Counted from the stretch's first letter, positions 40,061 to 48,083 are shown. The stretch: DNA of 64,000 nucleotides from CAZBWP01 sp964630265 (GCA_964630265.1 CAZVRW010000011.1:7680-71679); one strand, 5' to 3'. Program-made: numbers and translations. The notes: generated by a model not told the origin, from the sequence alone.

Positions 40061-40801
40061 ATGATCAAGGTCCGGAAAGCCGCCGACCGCGGCTCGGTCA
40101 GTTTCGGTTGGCTGCAATCGCGGCACACGTTTTCCTTCGGCCAGTATCACGATCCGGCGCATATGGGGTTCGGGGTGCTGCGGGTCATCAACGAGGACCG
40201 GGTGGCGCCGGGGGCGGGCTTCGAAATGCACGGCCACCGGGACATGGAAATCATCTCCTACGTGCTCGACGGCGCGCTCGAGCATCGGGACTCGTTGAGA
40301 ACGGGATCGGTGATCCGCCCCGGCGAGGTGCAGCGGATGTCGGCCGGCACCGGCATCCTGCATTCGGAGTTCAACCTCTCCGATCGCGAGCCGGTGCACT
40401 TTCTGCAGATCTGGCTGCTGCCGGAGCGAGAGGGACTGGCGCCCGGCTATGAGCAGCAGGCCTTCACCGATGCCGAGCTGCGCGGGCGCCTGCACCGCAT
40501 CGGCGGGCGCGACGGCGGCGACGGCGGGGTGATCATCCATCAGGACGTGGATCTCTACGCCGGCCGGCTCGACCCGGGGGAGGGCGTGCGCCTCGCCCTG
40601 GATGTCGGCCGAACCGCCTGGGTTCAGGTGGCCCGTGGCGCGGTCGTGGTCAACGGCGAGGGACTCGCGGCCGGCGACGGCGCGGCGATCACCGACGCGG
40701 CGGCGATCGTCATCGAGGCCACCGCCGGTGAGGGCCGCGACACCGCCGAGGTGCTCGTCTTCGACATGGCCGCAGGCTCCGGTCCCGCCGCGCGGCGCTG
40801 A
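40061..40801 (+). CDS. Pirin family protein
   Basis: A 246-residue bicupin. The N-terminal cupin has the metal ligands in FEMHGHRDMEIISYVLDG (two His) and GTGILHSEFN (His and Glu), and the RHTFSFGQYHDPAHMGFG and HFLQIWLLP motifs are typical pirin. The C-terminal cupin holds GRTAWVQVARGAVVVNG. Some bacterial pirins act as quercetinases or bind pyruvate dehydrogenase; the function here is unknown. GGAGACGGAAG precedes the ATG. The gene is single, followed by a 200-base gap. Confidence 0.93.
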   Translation: MIKVRKAADRGSVSFGWLQSRHTFSFGQYHDPAHMGFGVLRVINEDRVAPGAGFEMHGHRDMEIISYVLDGALEHRDSLRTGSVIRPGEVQRMSAGTGILHSEFNLSDREPVHFLQIWLLPEREGLAPGYEQQAFTDAELRGRLHRIGGRDGGDGGVIIHQDVDLYAGRLDPGEGVRLALDVGRTAWVQVARGAVVVNGEGLAAGDGAAITDAAAIVIEATAGEGRDTAEVLVFDMAAGSGPAARR

Positions 40802-40838
40802 GCCGGGACGACGGGAAATGCGCGGATGATCGATGTAA

Positions 40839-40877
40839 ATTCCATGGAATGGAAAATCGACGGAAAATCCATGGAAT
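40839..40877. promoter_or_regulatory. Paired TCCATGGA palindromes upstream of parA
   Basis: ATTCCATGGAAT at 40839-40850 is a perfect 12-base palindrome. A second copy, with core TCCATGGA, is at 40868-40875, its centre 27 bases away. They lie about 130-160 bases upstream of the ParA start and are candidate sites for the small partner protein or for a plasmid-type centromere. The assignment is inference. Confidence 0.4.
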
Positions 40878-41000
40878 GTCCGATGTCTTGGCGGGATTGT
40901 CTCCGTAAAGACAAATATTGCTTAAATCGGCGATTCGTGTCACCAAATACTGCAAGCGTCGAAGCGCGCATCATTCCTCACACATTCGCCGGAGTAGCCA

Positions 41001-41801
41001 ATGCTTGCTTGTGAGACTGCCGCCCCGCAGACGAAGACTGCGGCCGGCGTATTCGTGCCGGCGCCGCCGCATGCCGAGCGGACGCGCGTCATCGTCGTTT
41101 CATCGCAGAAGGGTGGGTCGGGCAAGACCACGTTGTGCGGGCAGCTTGCCGTGCAGGCGGAGTTGGCCGGCGCCGGGCCCGTGGCGATCGTCGACACCGA
41201 CCCGCAGGGCAGTCTCGCCGCCTGGTGGAACGCCCGCGAATCGGAGACACCGGCGTTCATGAAGACGTCCATCGAGTATCTCGAGGACAGCCTGGACCTG
41301 CTGACGCGCAGCGGCGTCCGCTTCGTCTTCGTCGACACGCCGCCGGCGGTGACCAAGATGATCGAGGAGATCGTCGGCTATGCCGATCTGGTGCTGGTGC
41401 CGACACGGCCGTCGCCGCACGATCTGCGGGCCGTGGGCACGACCATCGACATCGTTGCCGCCCAGCGCAAGCCGATCGTGTTCGCCATCAATGACGCGAC
41501 GCCGCGGGCACGCATCACCTCCGACGCGGCGATCGCGCTGTCGCAACACGGCACCGTCGCACCGGTGACGATCCACCACCGGGTCGACTTCGCGACGAGC
41601 ATGATCGACGGCCGGACGGTGATGGAAACCAACCCGACGTCTCGCTCCGCCAACGAGATCGCCGATCTCTGGAGCTATCTCGAGGGGCGCCTCAATACCG
41701 AACACCCGCGCGCGACGACCACCGCGGGACTGCTGGGCCAATCGCGGACCGCCGGCTTCGGCAAGCGGCAGCCGGGTGGCGCGGCGGCATGCGAGGGCTG
41801 A
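41001..41801 (+). CDS. ParA family ATPase (orphan)
   Basis: A 266-residue deviant-Walker ATPase: VIVVSSQKGGSGKTTLCGQL (residues about 30-50), the A'-like VDTDPQGSLAAWWNAR and Walker B VFVDTPPAV. It lacks the N-terminal HTH of large plasmid ParA proteins and has a 30-residue N-terminal tail and a disordered C-terminus. A small gene follows 5 bases after the stop (RBS within the parA end). No parB and no replication gene is near, so it is not the chromosomal parAB pair. It lies next to the Tad pilus locus, but pilus systems use CpaE/TadZ for that role, which is present separately. Likely role: partition or positioning of some cargo. Confidence 0.88.
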   Translation: MLACETAAPQTKTAAGVFVPAPPHAERTRVIVVSSQKGGSGKTTLCGQLAVQAELAGAGPVAIVDTDPQGSLAAWWNARESETPAFMKTSIEYLEDSLDLLTRSGVRFVFVDTPPAVTKMIEEIVGYADLVLVPTRPSPHDLRAVGTTIDIVAAQRKPIVFAINDATPRARITSDAAIALSQHGTVAPVTIHHRVDFATSMIDGRTVMETNPTSRSANEIADLWSYLEGRLNTEHPRATTTAGLLGQSRTAGFGKRQPGGAAACEG

Positions 41802-41806
41802 AGACA

Positions 41807-42331
41807 ATGCTGATGGCAAGATATAACGGCTCGCCCGATGTGACGTTTGCCCGCAAGGGTGAAGCCCGGCCGACGGGCACGGCCGGCGCCCCGATCCCGT
41901 TTCCGGTGCGTCCGCAGCCGATCGGCGGCGGCCATGACCGCGGCAGCCACGCCGAGGCCACGGCGGACGAACCGCAGTGGCGCGTGCCGCTGGGGATGCT
42001 GATTCAGCGGTCATCGGCGACACCGATCCAGGCGTCGCCGCCGGCGGCGACGTCGACGGCGCCCGCGCACAGCGTCGTCCGCCTCAACGACGACGACCGG
42101 GCCGCCCCGGCGACCACCGTGGATCTGCAGGTGCTGAGCCGGCCGAGCACGCCCGGCGGCAAGCGGGGCACGCCTGCACACGCCACCGTGCCGCGCCGTC
42201 AAATGACGTTTCGCCTGCGGTTCGAGGATTACCGGGCGCTCGCCGAACTCCGCAGTGCCACGGCCACCACGTTCCAGGCGTTACTGGAACGGGCCGCACT
42301 GGCACTGCTGCACCGCCCCGTTGGCGATTGA
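41807..42331 (+). CDS. Hypothetical protein, likely DNA-binding partner of ParA
   Basis: A 174-residue protein I do not recognise. The first 130 residues are Pro/Ala/Thr-rich and probably disordered. The last 45 (RRQMTFRLRFEDYRALAEL, then TATTFQALLERAALALL) look like a ribbon-helix-helix: one beta-strand and two helices. A ParA followed by a small RHH protein is the arrangement of type Ib plasmid partition (ParA-ParG-like), which motivates the guess. The ATG at 41807 sits 9 bases after GAGGG; ATG 41789, overlapping parA, is possible. Convergent with the TadD-like gene. Confidence 0.6.
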   Translation: MLMARYNGSPDVTFARKGEARPTGTAGAPIPFPVRPQPIGGGHDRGSHAEATADEPQWRVPLGMLIQRSSATPIQASPPAATSTAPAHSVVRLNDDDRAAPATTVDLQVLSRPSTPGGKRGTPAHATVPRRQMTFRLRFEDYRALAELRSATATTFQALLERAALALLHRPVGD

Positions 42332-42377
42332 GCCGCCAAACCATGGGCCGTCCAGGGGGCGCCGGCCGCGTCTTCGG

Positions 42378-43316
42378 CTACTGATCCCCGGCGACCGGGA
42401 TCTCCGCCGCGGTGGCGACCGGCGGCGGGGGCATGCGCAGGCCGGCGGCGAAGACGGCCTGGGCTTTCGCCGCGCCACTCATCTCGCCGACCGCGCGGTA
42501 GAAGGCGACGTTGACGCGGGCATCCTCCGGCCGTCCTTCCCGCGTCTCGATCTCCGACGCATCGTCGATGCGCCCGGCCAGGGCGTACACCAGGGCCAGG
42601 TTGCGGCGGATGCGCGCGGACGCGTCCGGCTCGGCCACCAGCGCCTGGAGGCCGGCAATGGCCACGTCGGTCTGGCCGGCAAGGGCGTTGGACAGGGCCA
42701 GGTTGTTGCGCAGCCCAACGTTGCCGAAATCATGGGCCAAACCGGTGCGGTACGAAGCCTGGGCCTCGGCGTGCCGTCCCTGCAGGTCGAGGCTGACACC
42801 AAGGCCGTTGAGGGCGTCCACATGATTGTGGCGCACCGCAAGTACGGTGCGGAACTCCGCCTCCGCCTCCTCGATACGCCCGGCGCGCAGCAGCATCCGG
42901 CCATAGCCGATGCGGAGCGCGGGATCCTCGGGATCGCGTTCCACCGCAACCGCATAGGCGGCGACGGCGCTCGGCACGTCGCCACTGGCGAGATTGAGGG
43001 CGGCGAGCGCCACCAGCGGAGCCGTGGCCCGGGGTTCCTGTTCGCTCGCCCGCTTGTACAGCGCCGCGGCCGTGGCGCTGTCGCCATCACGTTCGGTGCG
43101 TTCGGCAATACGCATCAGCTGGTCGTAGGGGGTGCCATCGGGCGGCAATGCCGTGTCGGTGGCGCACGCTTGCAGCAAGAGGAGGAGCAGGGCCGCCGCC
43201 GTTGCACGCCACCCGGCACCGAAGCACCGGCGCCCGCGCCGCCGCGACGGATCGGACAAAGAGAACCGGAGACCGGAATCCGCACCTTCGGGATGTTGTC
43301 GCACGCCGTAAGACAC
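42378..43316 (-). CDS. TPR-repeat lipoprotein, TadD-like
   Basis: A 312-residue protein with a basic N-terminus, a hydrophobic stretch ending in a lipobox (AAALLLLLLQAC, Cys near residue 51) and about five tetratricopeptide repeats between residues 65 and 250 (for example AEAEFRTVLAVRHNHVDAL). TadD is the TPR pilotin-like lipoprotein of Flp/Tad systems, and the gene lies beside the Tad locus but on the opposite strand, hence the call. GTG at 43316 is the first start; a TTG about 19 codons in would give a more standard signal peptide. A general TPR lipoprotein unrelated to the pilus remains possible. Confidence 0.7.
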   Translation of the reverse strand: MSYGVRQHPEGADSGLRFSLSDPSRRRGRRCFGAGWRATAAALLLLLLQACATDTALPPDGTPYDQLMRIAERTERDGDSATAAALYKRASEQEPRATAPLVALAALNLASGDVPSAVAAYAVAVERDPEDPALRIGYGRMLLRAGRIEEAEAEFRTVLAVRHNHVDALNGLGVSLDLQGRHAEAQASYRTGLAHDFGNVGLRNNLALSNALAGQTDVAIAGLQALVAEPDASARIRRNLALVYALAGRIDDASEIETREGRPEDARVNVAFYRAVGEMSGAAKAQAVFAAGLRMPPPPVATAAEIPVAGDQ

Positions 43317-43405
43317 CCTTAACCCGCGGCGGCTAGCATGAACCTGCCTCGTTTGGACACCCCTCGTTTGGACATCAAGGCCCCGGTCGATGCAAGGACT
43401 TTCCC

Positions 43406-43888
43406 ATGCCTGACACGATGATGGCGCAAAAATCCCGATATTACATCGAGTTGAGTCGGGCGGCCGAACACCTGCACCGGCGCTTCCTGGACGTGCTCCG
43501 CATCGAATTGAACCGACTCGGGATTCGCGAGCTGAACACCGTGCAAGCGCTGTTGCTCGCCAACATCGGCGACAGCGAGATCAGCATGCGGCAGTTGGTG
43601 GAGCGCGGCTATTATCAGCCGAGCGTCATTTCCTATCACATCCGCAAGCTCGGCGATCTCGGCTACCTGGACGTGGAGCGCTCCAGCTACGACAAGCGCT
43701 CTGTCAATATCCGCACCACCGAGAAGGCTCGCGCCGTGGTCGCCGGTATTGCCGAAATCGAACGCAGCCTGGACATCGCCAGGCCCGAGGACGGCATCGA
43801 AGACGACACATTGCACGTCGCCTGTCAGACGCTGCGCCAGGTCGAGCGCCTGTGGACGGATTACATCCGAGACGCGAAAACATTTTAA
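43406..43888 (+). CDS. MarR-type winged-helix transcriptional regulator
   Basis: A 160-residue protein with the MarR plan: N-terminal dimerisation helix (RYYIELSRAAEHLHRRFLDV), winged helix (QLVERGYYQPSVISYHIRKL recognition helix, wing VERSSYDKRSVNIRTTEKA) and C-terminal helices. The ligand is unknown. It starts 89 bases from the divergent TadD-like gene and precedes the Tad genes by 192 bases, so control of one or both is plausible. This is inferred from position only. Confidence 0.87.
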   Translation: MPDTMMAQKSRYYIELSRAAEHLHRRFLDVLRIELNRLGIRELNTVQALLLANIGDSEISMRQLVERGYYQPSVISYHIRKLGDLGYLDVERSSYDKRSVNIRTTEKARAVVAGIAEIERSLDIARPEDGIEDDTLHVACQTLRQVERLWTDYIRDAKTF

Positions 43889-43991
43889 CGACCGAAACAA
43901 CAGATGTTCGATGAAAGATCTAAAAAGATCATTCTAACGTCTCGATGACCATTACATGGAAAATGTCGGAACTTGCGTCTGAATAATCATT

Positions 43992-44020
43992 TTGACAGAC
44001 GGCTGAAGTTCCCAAACAAT
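43992..44020 (+). promoter_or_regulatory. Possible promoter of the tadGEF genes
   Basis: TTGACA at 43992-43997, a 17-base spacer and AACAAT at 44015-44020 lie 60 bases ahead of tadG. The -35 is perfect, the -10 matches 4 of 6. Confidence 0.45.
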
Positions 44021-44080
44021 ACGCCTAGTCATGCTGCCAAAAAGGTCTTTGGCGCAACCACAGGCTAGGTTTTATTTGAT

Positions 44081-45499
44081 ATGTACAGAAAATTTTTGCG
44101 TCGCCTGCGCCGCGACGATCGCGGCGGGATCATGGTCTTCGTCGGCCTCGGCCTGTCTGCCATGGTCGGCGTCGGTGGTCTGGCCACCGAGACCCTCCTC
44201 ATCTATGGCGTCAAGGACCGGCTGCAGCAGTCGCTCGATGCCGCCGCCCTGGCGGCGGGGCAGATGAGCGACGAAAGCGCCATGGCCGGCGAGGCGGAGG
44301 ACGTTTTCACGACGAACTTCTTCGCCTCCGGGCCGGACGCGACGTTGAAGGCACCGGGGCTGAACGTGGCCATCACCAATGGCGGCGAGCAGATCGCGCT
44401 CTCGGCGGTGGCCGAGTACAAGACTCGGCTCCTCGGCGTTGCCGGCTTCGATGAGATCGACATCGCCGGGCGGAGCGTCGTCCAGCGCGAGGTGCGGCCG
44501 ACCGAGGTGGCCTTCGTGCTCGACGTCACCGGCTCCATGGACTCGGCGAGCAAGATCGGCGCGCTGCGCGATGCCGGCGTGATCCTCGTCGACATCTTGT
44601 TCGGCGGCGTCGAAGAGCACCCGAACCTGTTCGTCAGCGTCGTTCCCTATACCTCGATGGTGAACGTCGGCAACACCCACGAGGATTGGCTCGTCGGCTA
44701 TGATCCGGACGCCTTCTCCGCCGATGTGGACGGCTGGCGGGGCTGCGTCATGGCCCGCACGGGCGGCGGCGACATCACCGACGATCCGCCCGCCGATCAG
44801 CCGTTCGTGCCGATGGTGTCGCCCGCCGACATCGACAACGTCTATCCGCCGGTGAACAGCGCGCAGTCGGCGAAGAACAACGGTACCGGCCCGAACCTGG
44901 GCTGCGGCCCGGCGATCCTGCCGCTGACCAACGTCAAGTCGACGGTGCGCGACAAGATCCTGGACCTGAAGCCATGGTTCCGGGGCGGCACCACCAGCAA
45001 TCTCGGCATGGCCTGGGGCTGGCGGAGCATCTCGCCGCGCTGGCAGGGGCTCTGGGGCCTGGCCGACCGGCCGCTCGCCTATGATGCCGCCAAGAGCCGG
45101 AAGGCGGTGGTGATCCTGACCGACGGCGAGAACCAGTTCTGGCCGAACCTGACGCGCTCCGGCGGCGGCACCAGCCCCGGCGGCTCGGACTTCACCGGCC
45201 ACGGCCGGCTCGCCGACCTCGGCGTCGAGACCGGCGGCACGGTGCAGACGCTGAAGGATGGTGTCACCGAACTCAACGCCCGCTTCACGGCGATCTGCGA
45301 CAGCCTGAAGGCCGAGGATGTCGATATTTTCACCATCACCTTCGGACTGACCAAGAGCAGCCAGGCGGGGACGCGAGAGGTCTTCCGCCAGTGTGCGACC
45401 AAGCCCGATTTCTACTTCGACTCGCCGGCGGCGAGCGATCTGGAACAGGTCTTCCGCCAAGTCGGGACGAAGTTGAGCTCGCTCAGGATCGTCGAGTAA
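44081..45499 (+). CDS. tadG: TadG-like pilus protein with von Willebrand factor A domain
   Basis: A 472-residue protein with a TadE/G-type N-terminus (RDDRGGIMVFVGLGLSAMVG, one membrane helix that resembles a pseudopilin) and a large extracytoplasmic region holding a VWA fold: the MIDAS motif in EVAFVLDVTGSMDSASK (about residue 145), GGTTSNLGMAWGWR and AVVILTDGENQFWP. TadG proteins are minor Tad components thought to act at the pilus tip or in envelope binding. It starts the tadG-tadE-tadF run; tadE begins one base after its stop. Export is presumably by Sec. Confidence 0.85.
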   Translation: MYRKFLRRLRRDDRGGIMVFVGLGLSAMVGVGGLATETLLIYGVKDRLQQSLDAAALAAGQMSDESAMAGEAEDVFTTNFFASGPDATLKAPGLNVAITNGGEQIALSAVAEYKTRLLGVAGFDEIDIAGRSVVQREVRPTEVAFVLDVTGSMDSASKIGALRDAGVILVDILFGGVEEHPNLFVSVVPYTSMVNVGNTHEDWLVGYDPDAFSADVDGWRGCVMARTGGGDITDDPPADQPFVPMVSPADIDNVYPPVNSAQSAKNNGTGPNLGCGPAILPLTNVKSTVRDKILDLKPWFRGGTTSNLGMAWGWRSISPRWQGLWGLADRPLAYDAAKSRKAVVILTDGENQFWPNLTRSGGGTSPGGSDFTGHGRLADLGVETGGTVQTLKDGVTELNARFTAICDSLKAEDVDIFTITFGLTKSSQAGTREVFRQCATKPDFYFDSPAASDLEQVFRQVGTKLSSLRIVE

Positions 45500-45500
45500 A

Positions 45501-45971
45501 ATGATCACGCTCGGCGCATGGGCAAGAAACAGGAAGGGGGACGGCGGCAGCGCCGTCGTCTCCTTTGCCCTTCTGTTCCCCGTATTTGTTTTTACGGTGA
45601 TGAGCCTGTTCGAGTTCGGCCTGTTTCTCTTCGTCGGCGCCAACCTGGAGGCGGGCGTGCGCGATGCCTCCCGCTTCGGCACCACCGGTGCCGAGGTGGC
45701 CGGCATGAGTCGCGAGGAGCGCATCCTGGCGATCGTCGAGGAGCGCACCTTGGGCCAACTCAAGCCGGACGAGGCGCAGGTCTCGACGCGGGTGTTCCCC
45801 AGCTTCGCCGCCATCGGCACGGGGACGGGGACCGCCGGCGCCGGCGGGCCGGGCGACGTGGTGCTCTACGAGGTGCGTTACGCCTGGTCGGCGGTCACGC
45901 CGGTCATGGCGCCATTGCTGGACGGCCGGATCCTTTCGGCGGCCGTGGCCATTCGCAACGAGGATTTCTGA
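45501..45971 (+). CDS. tadE: TadE-like pseudopilin
   Basis: A 156-residue pseudopilin with an N-terminal GDGGSAVVSFALLFPVFVFT segment, corresponding to the TadE motif in which the prepilin peptidase cuts near Gly before a hydrophobic helix. The usual Glu at position +5 is replaced by a Ser/Phe stretch (VVSFALL), a feature seen in part of the family. The globular part ends SAAVAIRNEDF. Its stop overlaps the next start by one base (TGATG). Confidence 0.8.
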   Translation: MITLGAWARNRKGDGGSAVVSFALLFPVFVFTVMSLFEFGLFLFVGANLEAGVRDASRFGTTGAEVAGMSREERILAIVEERTLGQLKPDEAQVSTRVFPSFAAIGTGTGTAGAGGPGDVVLYEVRYAWSAVTPVMAPLLDGRILSAAVAIRNEDF

Positions 45972-46537
45972 TGTCCGGATCCCGCTCCCTCAAGGTTCTC
46001 GCACGCCGCGCCCGGCGGCTCGACGACCGCGGCATGCCGCTGATCGAGTTCGTACTGGTGCTGCCGATCCTCATCCTTCTGGGGGTCGGCGCCATCGAGG
46101 TCGGCACCTATGCCCTGCTCAATTCGAAGGTGCAGTCGGCGGTGGCCAACGTCGCCAACCTGGCGACGCGCGGACCGGAGCTGTCGCAGGCCGACGTGGA
46201 CGACATCTTCGAGGCGGTGCATTCCTCGCTGGCGCCCTTCGACGTGGGCATCAGTTCCTCGTTCATGGTGACGGCCGTGGAGTCCGACGGCAACGGCGGT
46301 GCCGTCGTCGCCTGGCAGCGCGGCGGCGGCGGCAGCCTGGCGGCGGCGAGCCGGGTCAGTGGCGAGGACGCCGCGGCGGTGCTGCCGGACGACCTGAGCG
46401 TCGAGGCGGCGACGGTGGTCGTCGTCGAGGGATTCTACGCCTACCAGAAGCGCGGCCTCGGCATCGTGTCCGACACCCTGGTCTACAAGGCCGCCTACTA
46501 CCGCCCGCGGTTCGGCGCCTTGGCGCCGCCGAGCTGA
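45971..46537 (+). CDS. tadF: TadE/TadF-like pseudopilin
   Basis: A 188-residue pseudopilin: DDRGMPLIEFVLVLPILILL is the prepilin-like cleavage and membrane segment, with the conserved Glu at +5. The globular part has KVQSAVANVANLATRG and the C-terminal GLGIVSDTLVYKAAYYRPRF. It overlaps tadE by one base. TadE and TadF names are interchangeable by sequence alone; I use TadF from the position after tadE. Confidence 0.75.
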   Translation: MSGSRSLKVLARRARRLDDRGMPLIEFVLVLPILILLGVGAIEVGTYALLNSKVQSAVANVANLATRGPELSQADVDDIFEAVHSSLAPFDVGISSSFMVTAVESDGNGGAVVAWQRGGGGSLAAASRVSGEDAAAVLPDDLSVEAATVVVVEGFYAYQKRGLGIVSDTLVYKAAYYRPRFGALAPPS

Positions 46538-46603
46538 GCCGGACCACGATCCTGTCGCCGTGCCCGCGTGCCGGCGGCCTCGCCCTCTCACCTGGAGGCT
46601 ACC

Positions 46604-46768
46604 ATGGACACCCTTCACCGGTTTCTCGCAGACGAGTGCGGCGTCTCGCTCGTGGAATACACCCTGCTCGCCGGACTGATCGCCCTTGCGGCGATCGGCG
46701 CGCTGACTCTGTTCGGCCAGGACGTGGAGGCGCTGACAACGAGCGTCGCCGACGCCTTCCCCGACTGA
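46604..46768 (+). CDS. Flp-type pilin subunit 1
   Basis: A 54-residue prepilin: short basic-acidic leader ending DECG, then VSLVEYTLLAGLIALAAIGA, the Flp motif with Glu-Tyr at +5/+6, and a short C-terminus. The prepilin peptidase encoded downstream should cleave after Gly13. CTGGAGG precedes the ATG. Two Flp pilins are present in the locus; this one follows tadF at 66 bases and may be a minor one. Confidence 0.92.
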   Translation: MDTLHRFLADECGVSLVEYTLLAGLIALAAIGALTLFGQDVEALTTSVADAFPD

Positions 46769-46830
46769 GAGTCCGCCAAGCGCGGCCGACGCCGTCATCG
46801 CGAGCGCCGCGCGGCGCTCCAGGCGGGTCG

Positions 46831-47021
46831 GGTGCGGAGGCGGCACGTGGATGGCCGGAACACGTCCGGCCATGACGGGGTCGGGGGTGTGTGGGCGTTG
46901 GATAGTGCCGTCATGGCCGGGCCTAGTCCCGGCCATCCTCGCGGATGGGGTTCGGTGCTGGCACGCGGGTCCGGTGCGGAGGCGGCACGTGGATGGCCGG
47001 AACACGTCCGGCCATGACGGG
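46831..47021. repeat. Two 49-bp direct repeats bearing palindromes (REP-like)
   Basis: 46831-46879 and 46973-47021 are identical over 49 bases. Each contains a 23-base palindrome with arms ATGGCCGGA and TCCGGCCAT (46851-46873 and 46993-47015). A third, related palindrome, ATGGCCGGG to CCCGGCCAT, lies between them (46913-46936). This looks like a mobile palindromic element family rather than a terminator set. Confidence 0.85.
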
Positions 47022-47159
47022 ATCGGGAACCCGCCGGGACCGACCGAGTCTGGTCAAGAAACCGGCAGATGACAATTACACGCAAAGTCCATGCAATGTG
47101 TTTGGATCTTATTAGACTTCATGGCCACTGTGCTTTGACCTTATTCCGAAATAATTGTG

Positions 47160-47188
47160 TTGAATAGGGACGGCGGCTGGAGTATAAG
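47160..47188 (+). promoter_or_regulatory. Sigma-70-type promoter of flp2
   Basis: TTGAAT at 47160-47165, exactly 17 bases, TATAAG at 47183-47188. It lies 53 bases ahead of the flp2 ATG and would give a leader of about 47 bases with TGGAGG before the start. Confidence 0.65.
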
Positions 47189-47241
47189 GCAACATCGGTT
47201 GGGAGTTGCTCCCGTGTTGTTGTCCATCCATGGAGGTTGTA

Positions 47242-47415
47242 ATGATTTCTCGTAAGCTGGCGAAGTTTTTCTCCGATGACTCTGGTGTTTCTCTCGTTGA
47301 GTATTCTCTGATCGCGGCCCTCGTCGCCGTCGTTGCCATTGCCGCTCTGACGCAGATTGGCACGAGCCTGGAAAACACGCTGAACACCATTTCGGGTGAG
47401 CTTGGCGCCGGCTGA
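47242..47415 (+). CDS. flp: Flp-type pilin subunit 2 (probable major pilin)
   Basis: A 57-residue prepilin with the leader MISRKLAKFFSDDSG and mature VSLVEYSLIAALVAVVAIAAL, the canonical Flp sequence. It has its own promoter and a strong TGGAGG site, and a GC-rich hairpin lies 32 bases after its stop; together these suggest high, separately controlled expression, as for the main pilin. Codon choice shows more T-ending codons (tct, ctt, gtt) than neighbours, unlike the surrounding high-GC genes. Confidence 0.93.
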   Translation: MISRKLAKFFSDDSGVSLVEYSLIAALVAVVAIAALTQIGTSLENTLNTISGELGAG

Positions 47416-47446
47416 TTTCGCCTCTTGACTTCAATCACTCCAGGGT

Positions 47447-47483
47447 GGCCGGCGTCGGTGCGGTGGATCGCACGGCGCCGGCC
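47447..47483 (+). terminator. Strong hairpin after flp2, no T run
   Basis: GGCCGGCG and CGCCGGCC arms with a second inner stem GTGCG/CGCAC make a stable stem-loop in the flp2-cpaA gap. With no U tract it is more likely a partial attenuator or 3' mRNA stabiliser that raises flp2 over downstream messages. Also present in 47416-47573 is no gene. Confidence 0.5.
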
Positions 47484-47573
47484 ATCGCCCCGGGGACGCT
47501 TGCCGGCCCCGTTCGGGCGCCGCGGGGTTGCCCGCATAGCGCCTGACCCTATCCCGTTCCCCCGGAGAAACCG

Positions 47574-48083
47574 ATGTCGGTCCCGCCCCTGCCCGAACTG
47601 TTCGTGTTGACGCTGTTCTTCGGCCTGGTCGGCCTGGCGGCGGCGTGGGACGTGGCCGAGTTCCGCATCCCCAATTTCCTCTGCCTGGCCATCGCCGCGC
47701 TTTATCCGGCCTATGCCATCGGCAGTGCGCAGCCGGTCGACTGGCCCCTGGCGACGGCGCTTGCCGCCGGCCTCCTGGTCATCGGCATCGCGCTGTTCTG
47801 CTGCGGCGTCGTCGGCGGCGGTGACGTCAAGCTGCTGGCCGCCGTCACGCTGTGGGCGGGGCCGGCGCACATCATCGCCCTGCTGCTTGTCATGGCCATC
47901 GCCGGCGGCGTCGTCGGCCTGATGATGATGCTCTCCCGCCACGCCGTCGCGGTGCAGGCGATGTCCTGGCTCGGTGCCGACCGTCTCGCCGCCGCCATCG
48001 CCGGCCAGAAGGTACCCTACGGGGTCGCCATCGCCGCCGGCGTCTATCTCACCCTCGGCCCGGCGCTGCTCGCCAGCGGCTAA
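47574..48083 (+). CDS. cpaA: Flp prepilin peptidase CpaA/TadV
   Basis: A 169-residue membrane aspartyl protease that cleaves Flp and TadE/F prepilins. It has about four to five hydrophobic segments. Active-site Asp residues are in LAAAWDVAEFRIPN (first) and GGGDVKLLAAVTLW (second, GxGD motif). Lacks the N-terminal methylase domain of PilD, as typical of TadV. It lies 17 bases before cpaB; the two are probably cotranscribed from the flp region. Confidence 0.92.
   Translation: MSVPPLPELFVLTLFFGLVGLAAAWDVAEFRIPNFLCLAIAALYPAYAIGSAQPVDWPLATALAAGLLVIGIALFCCGVVGGGDVKLLAAVTLWAGPAHIIALLLVMAIAGGVVGLMMMLSRHAVAVQAMSWLGADRLAAAIAGQKVPYGVAIAAGVYLTLGPALLASG

Larger units (their letters stand above)
46769..47241. 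other. 473-base region between the two flp genes
   Basis: Contains the duplicated 49-base REP-like module and an intervening palindrome (46831-47021), a TTATT-CCGA-AATAA inverted repeat (47141-47154), the flp2 promoter (47160-47188) and its leader. No coding sequence was recognised. Confidence 0.8.

Noticed and set aside
39503..40128. Overlapping long frames of 181 and 179 codons on opposite strands in the FKBP-pirin gap
   Set aside because: They read through the tandem arrays, overlap the FKBP or pirin coding regions, and have no domain, signal peptide or RBS; high-GC DNA gives such frames by chance.
40826..41014. A 62-codon frame beginning MIDVNSMEW on the plus strand before parA
   Set aside because: It consists largely of the duplicated TCCATGGA-containing DNA, overlaps the parA start in another frame and has no recognisable features.
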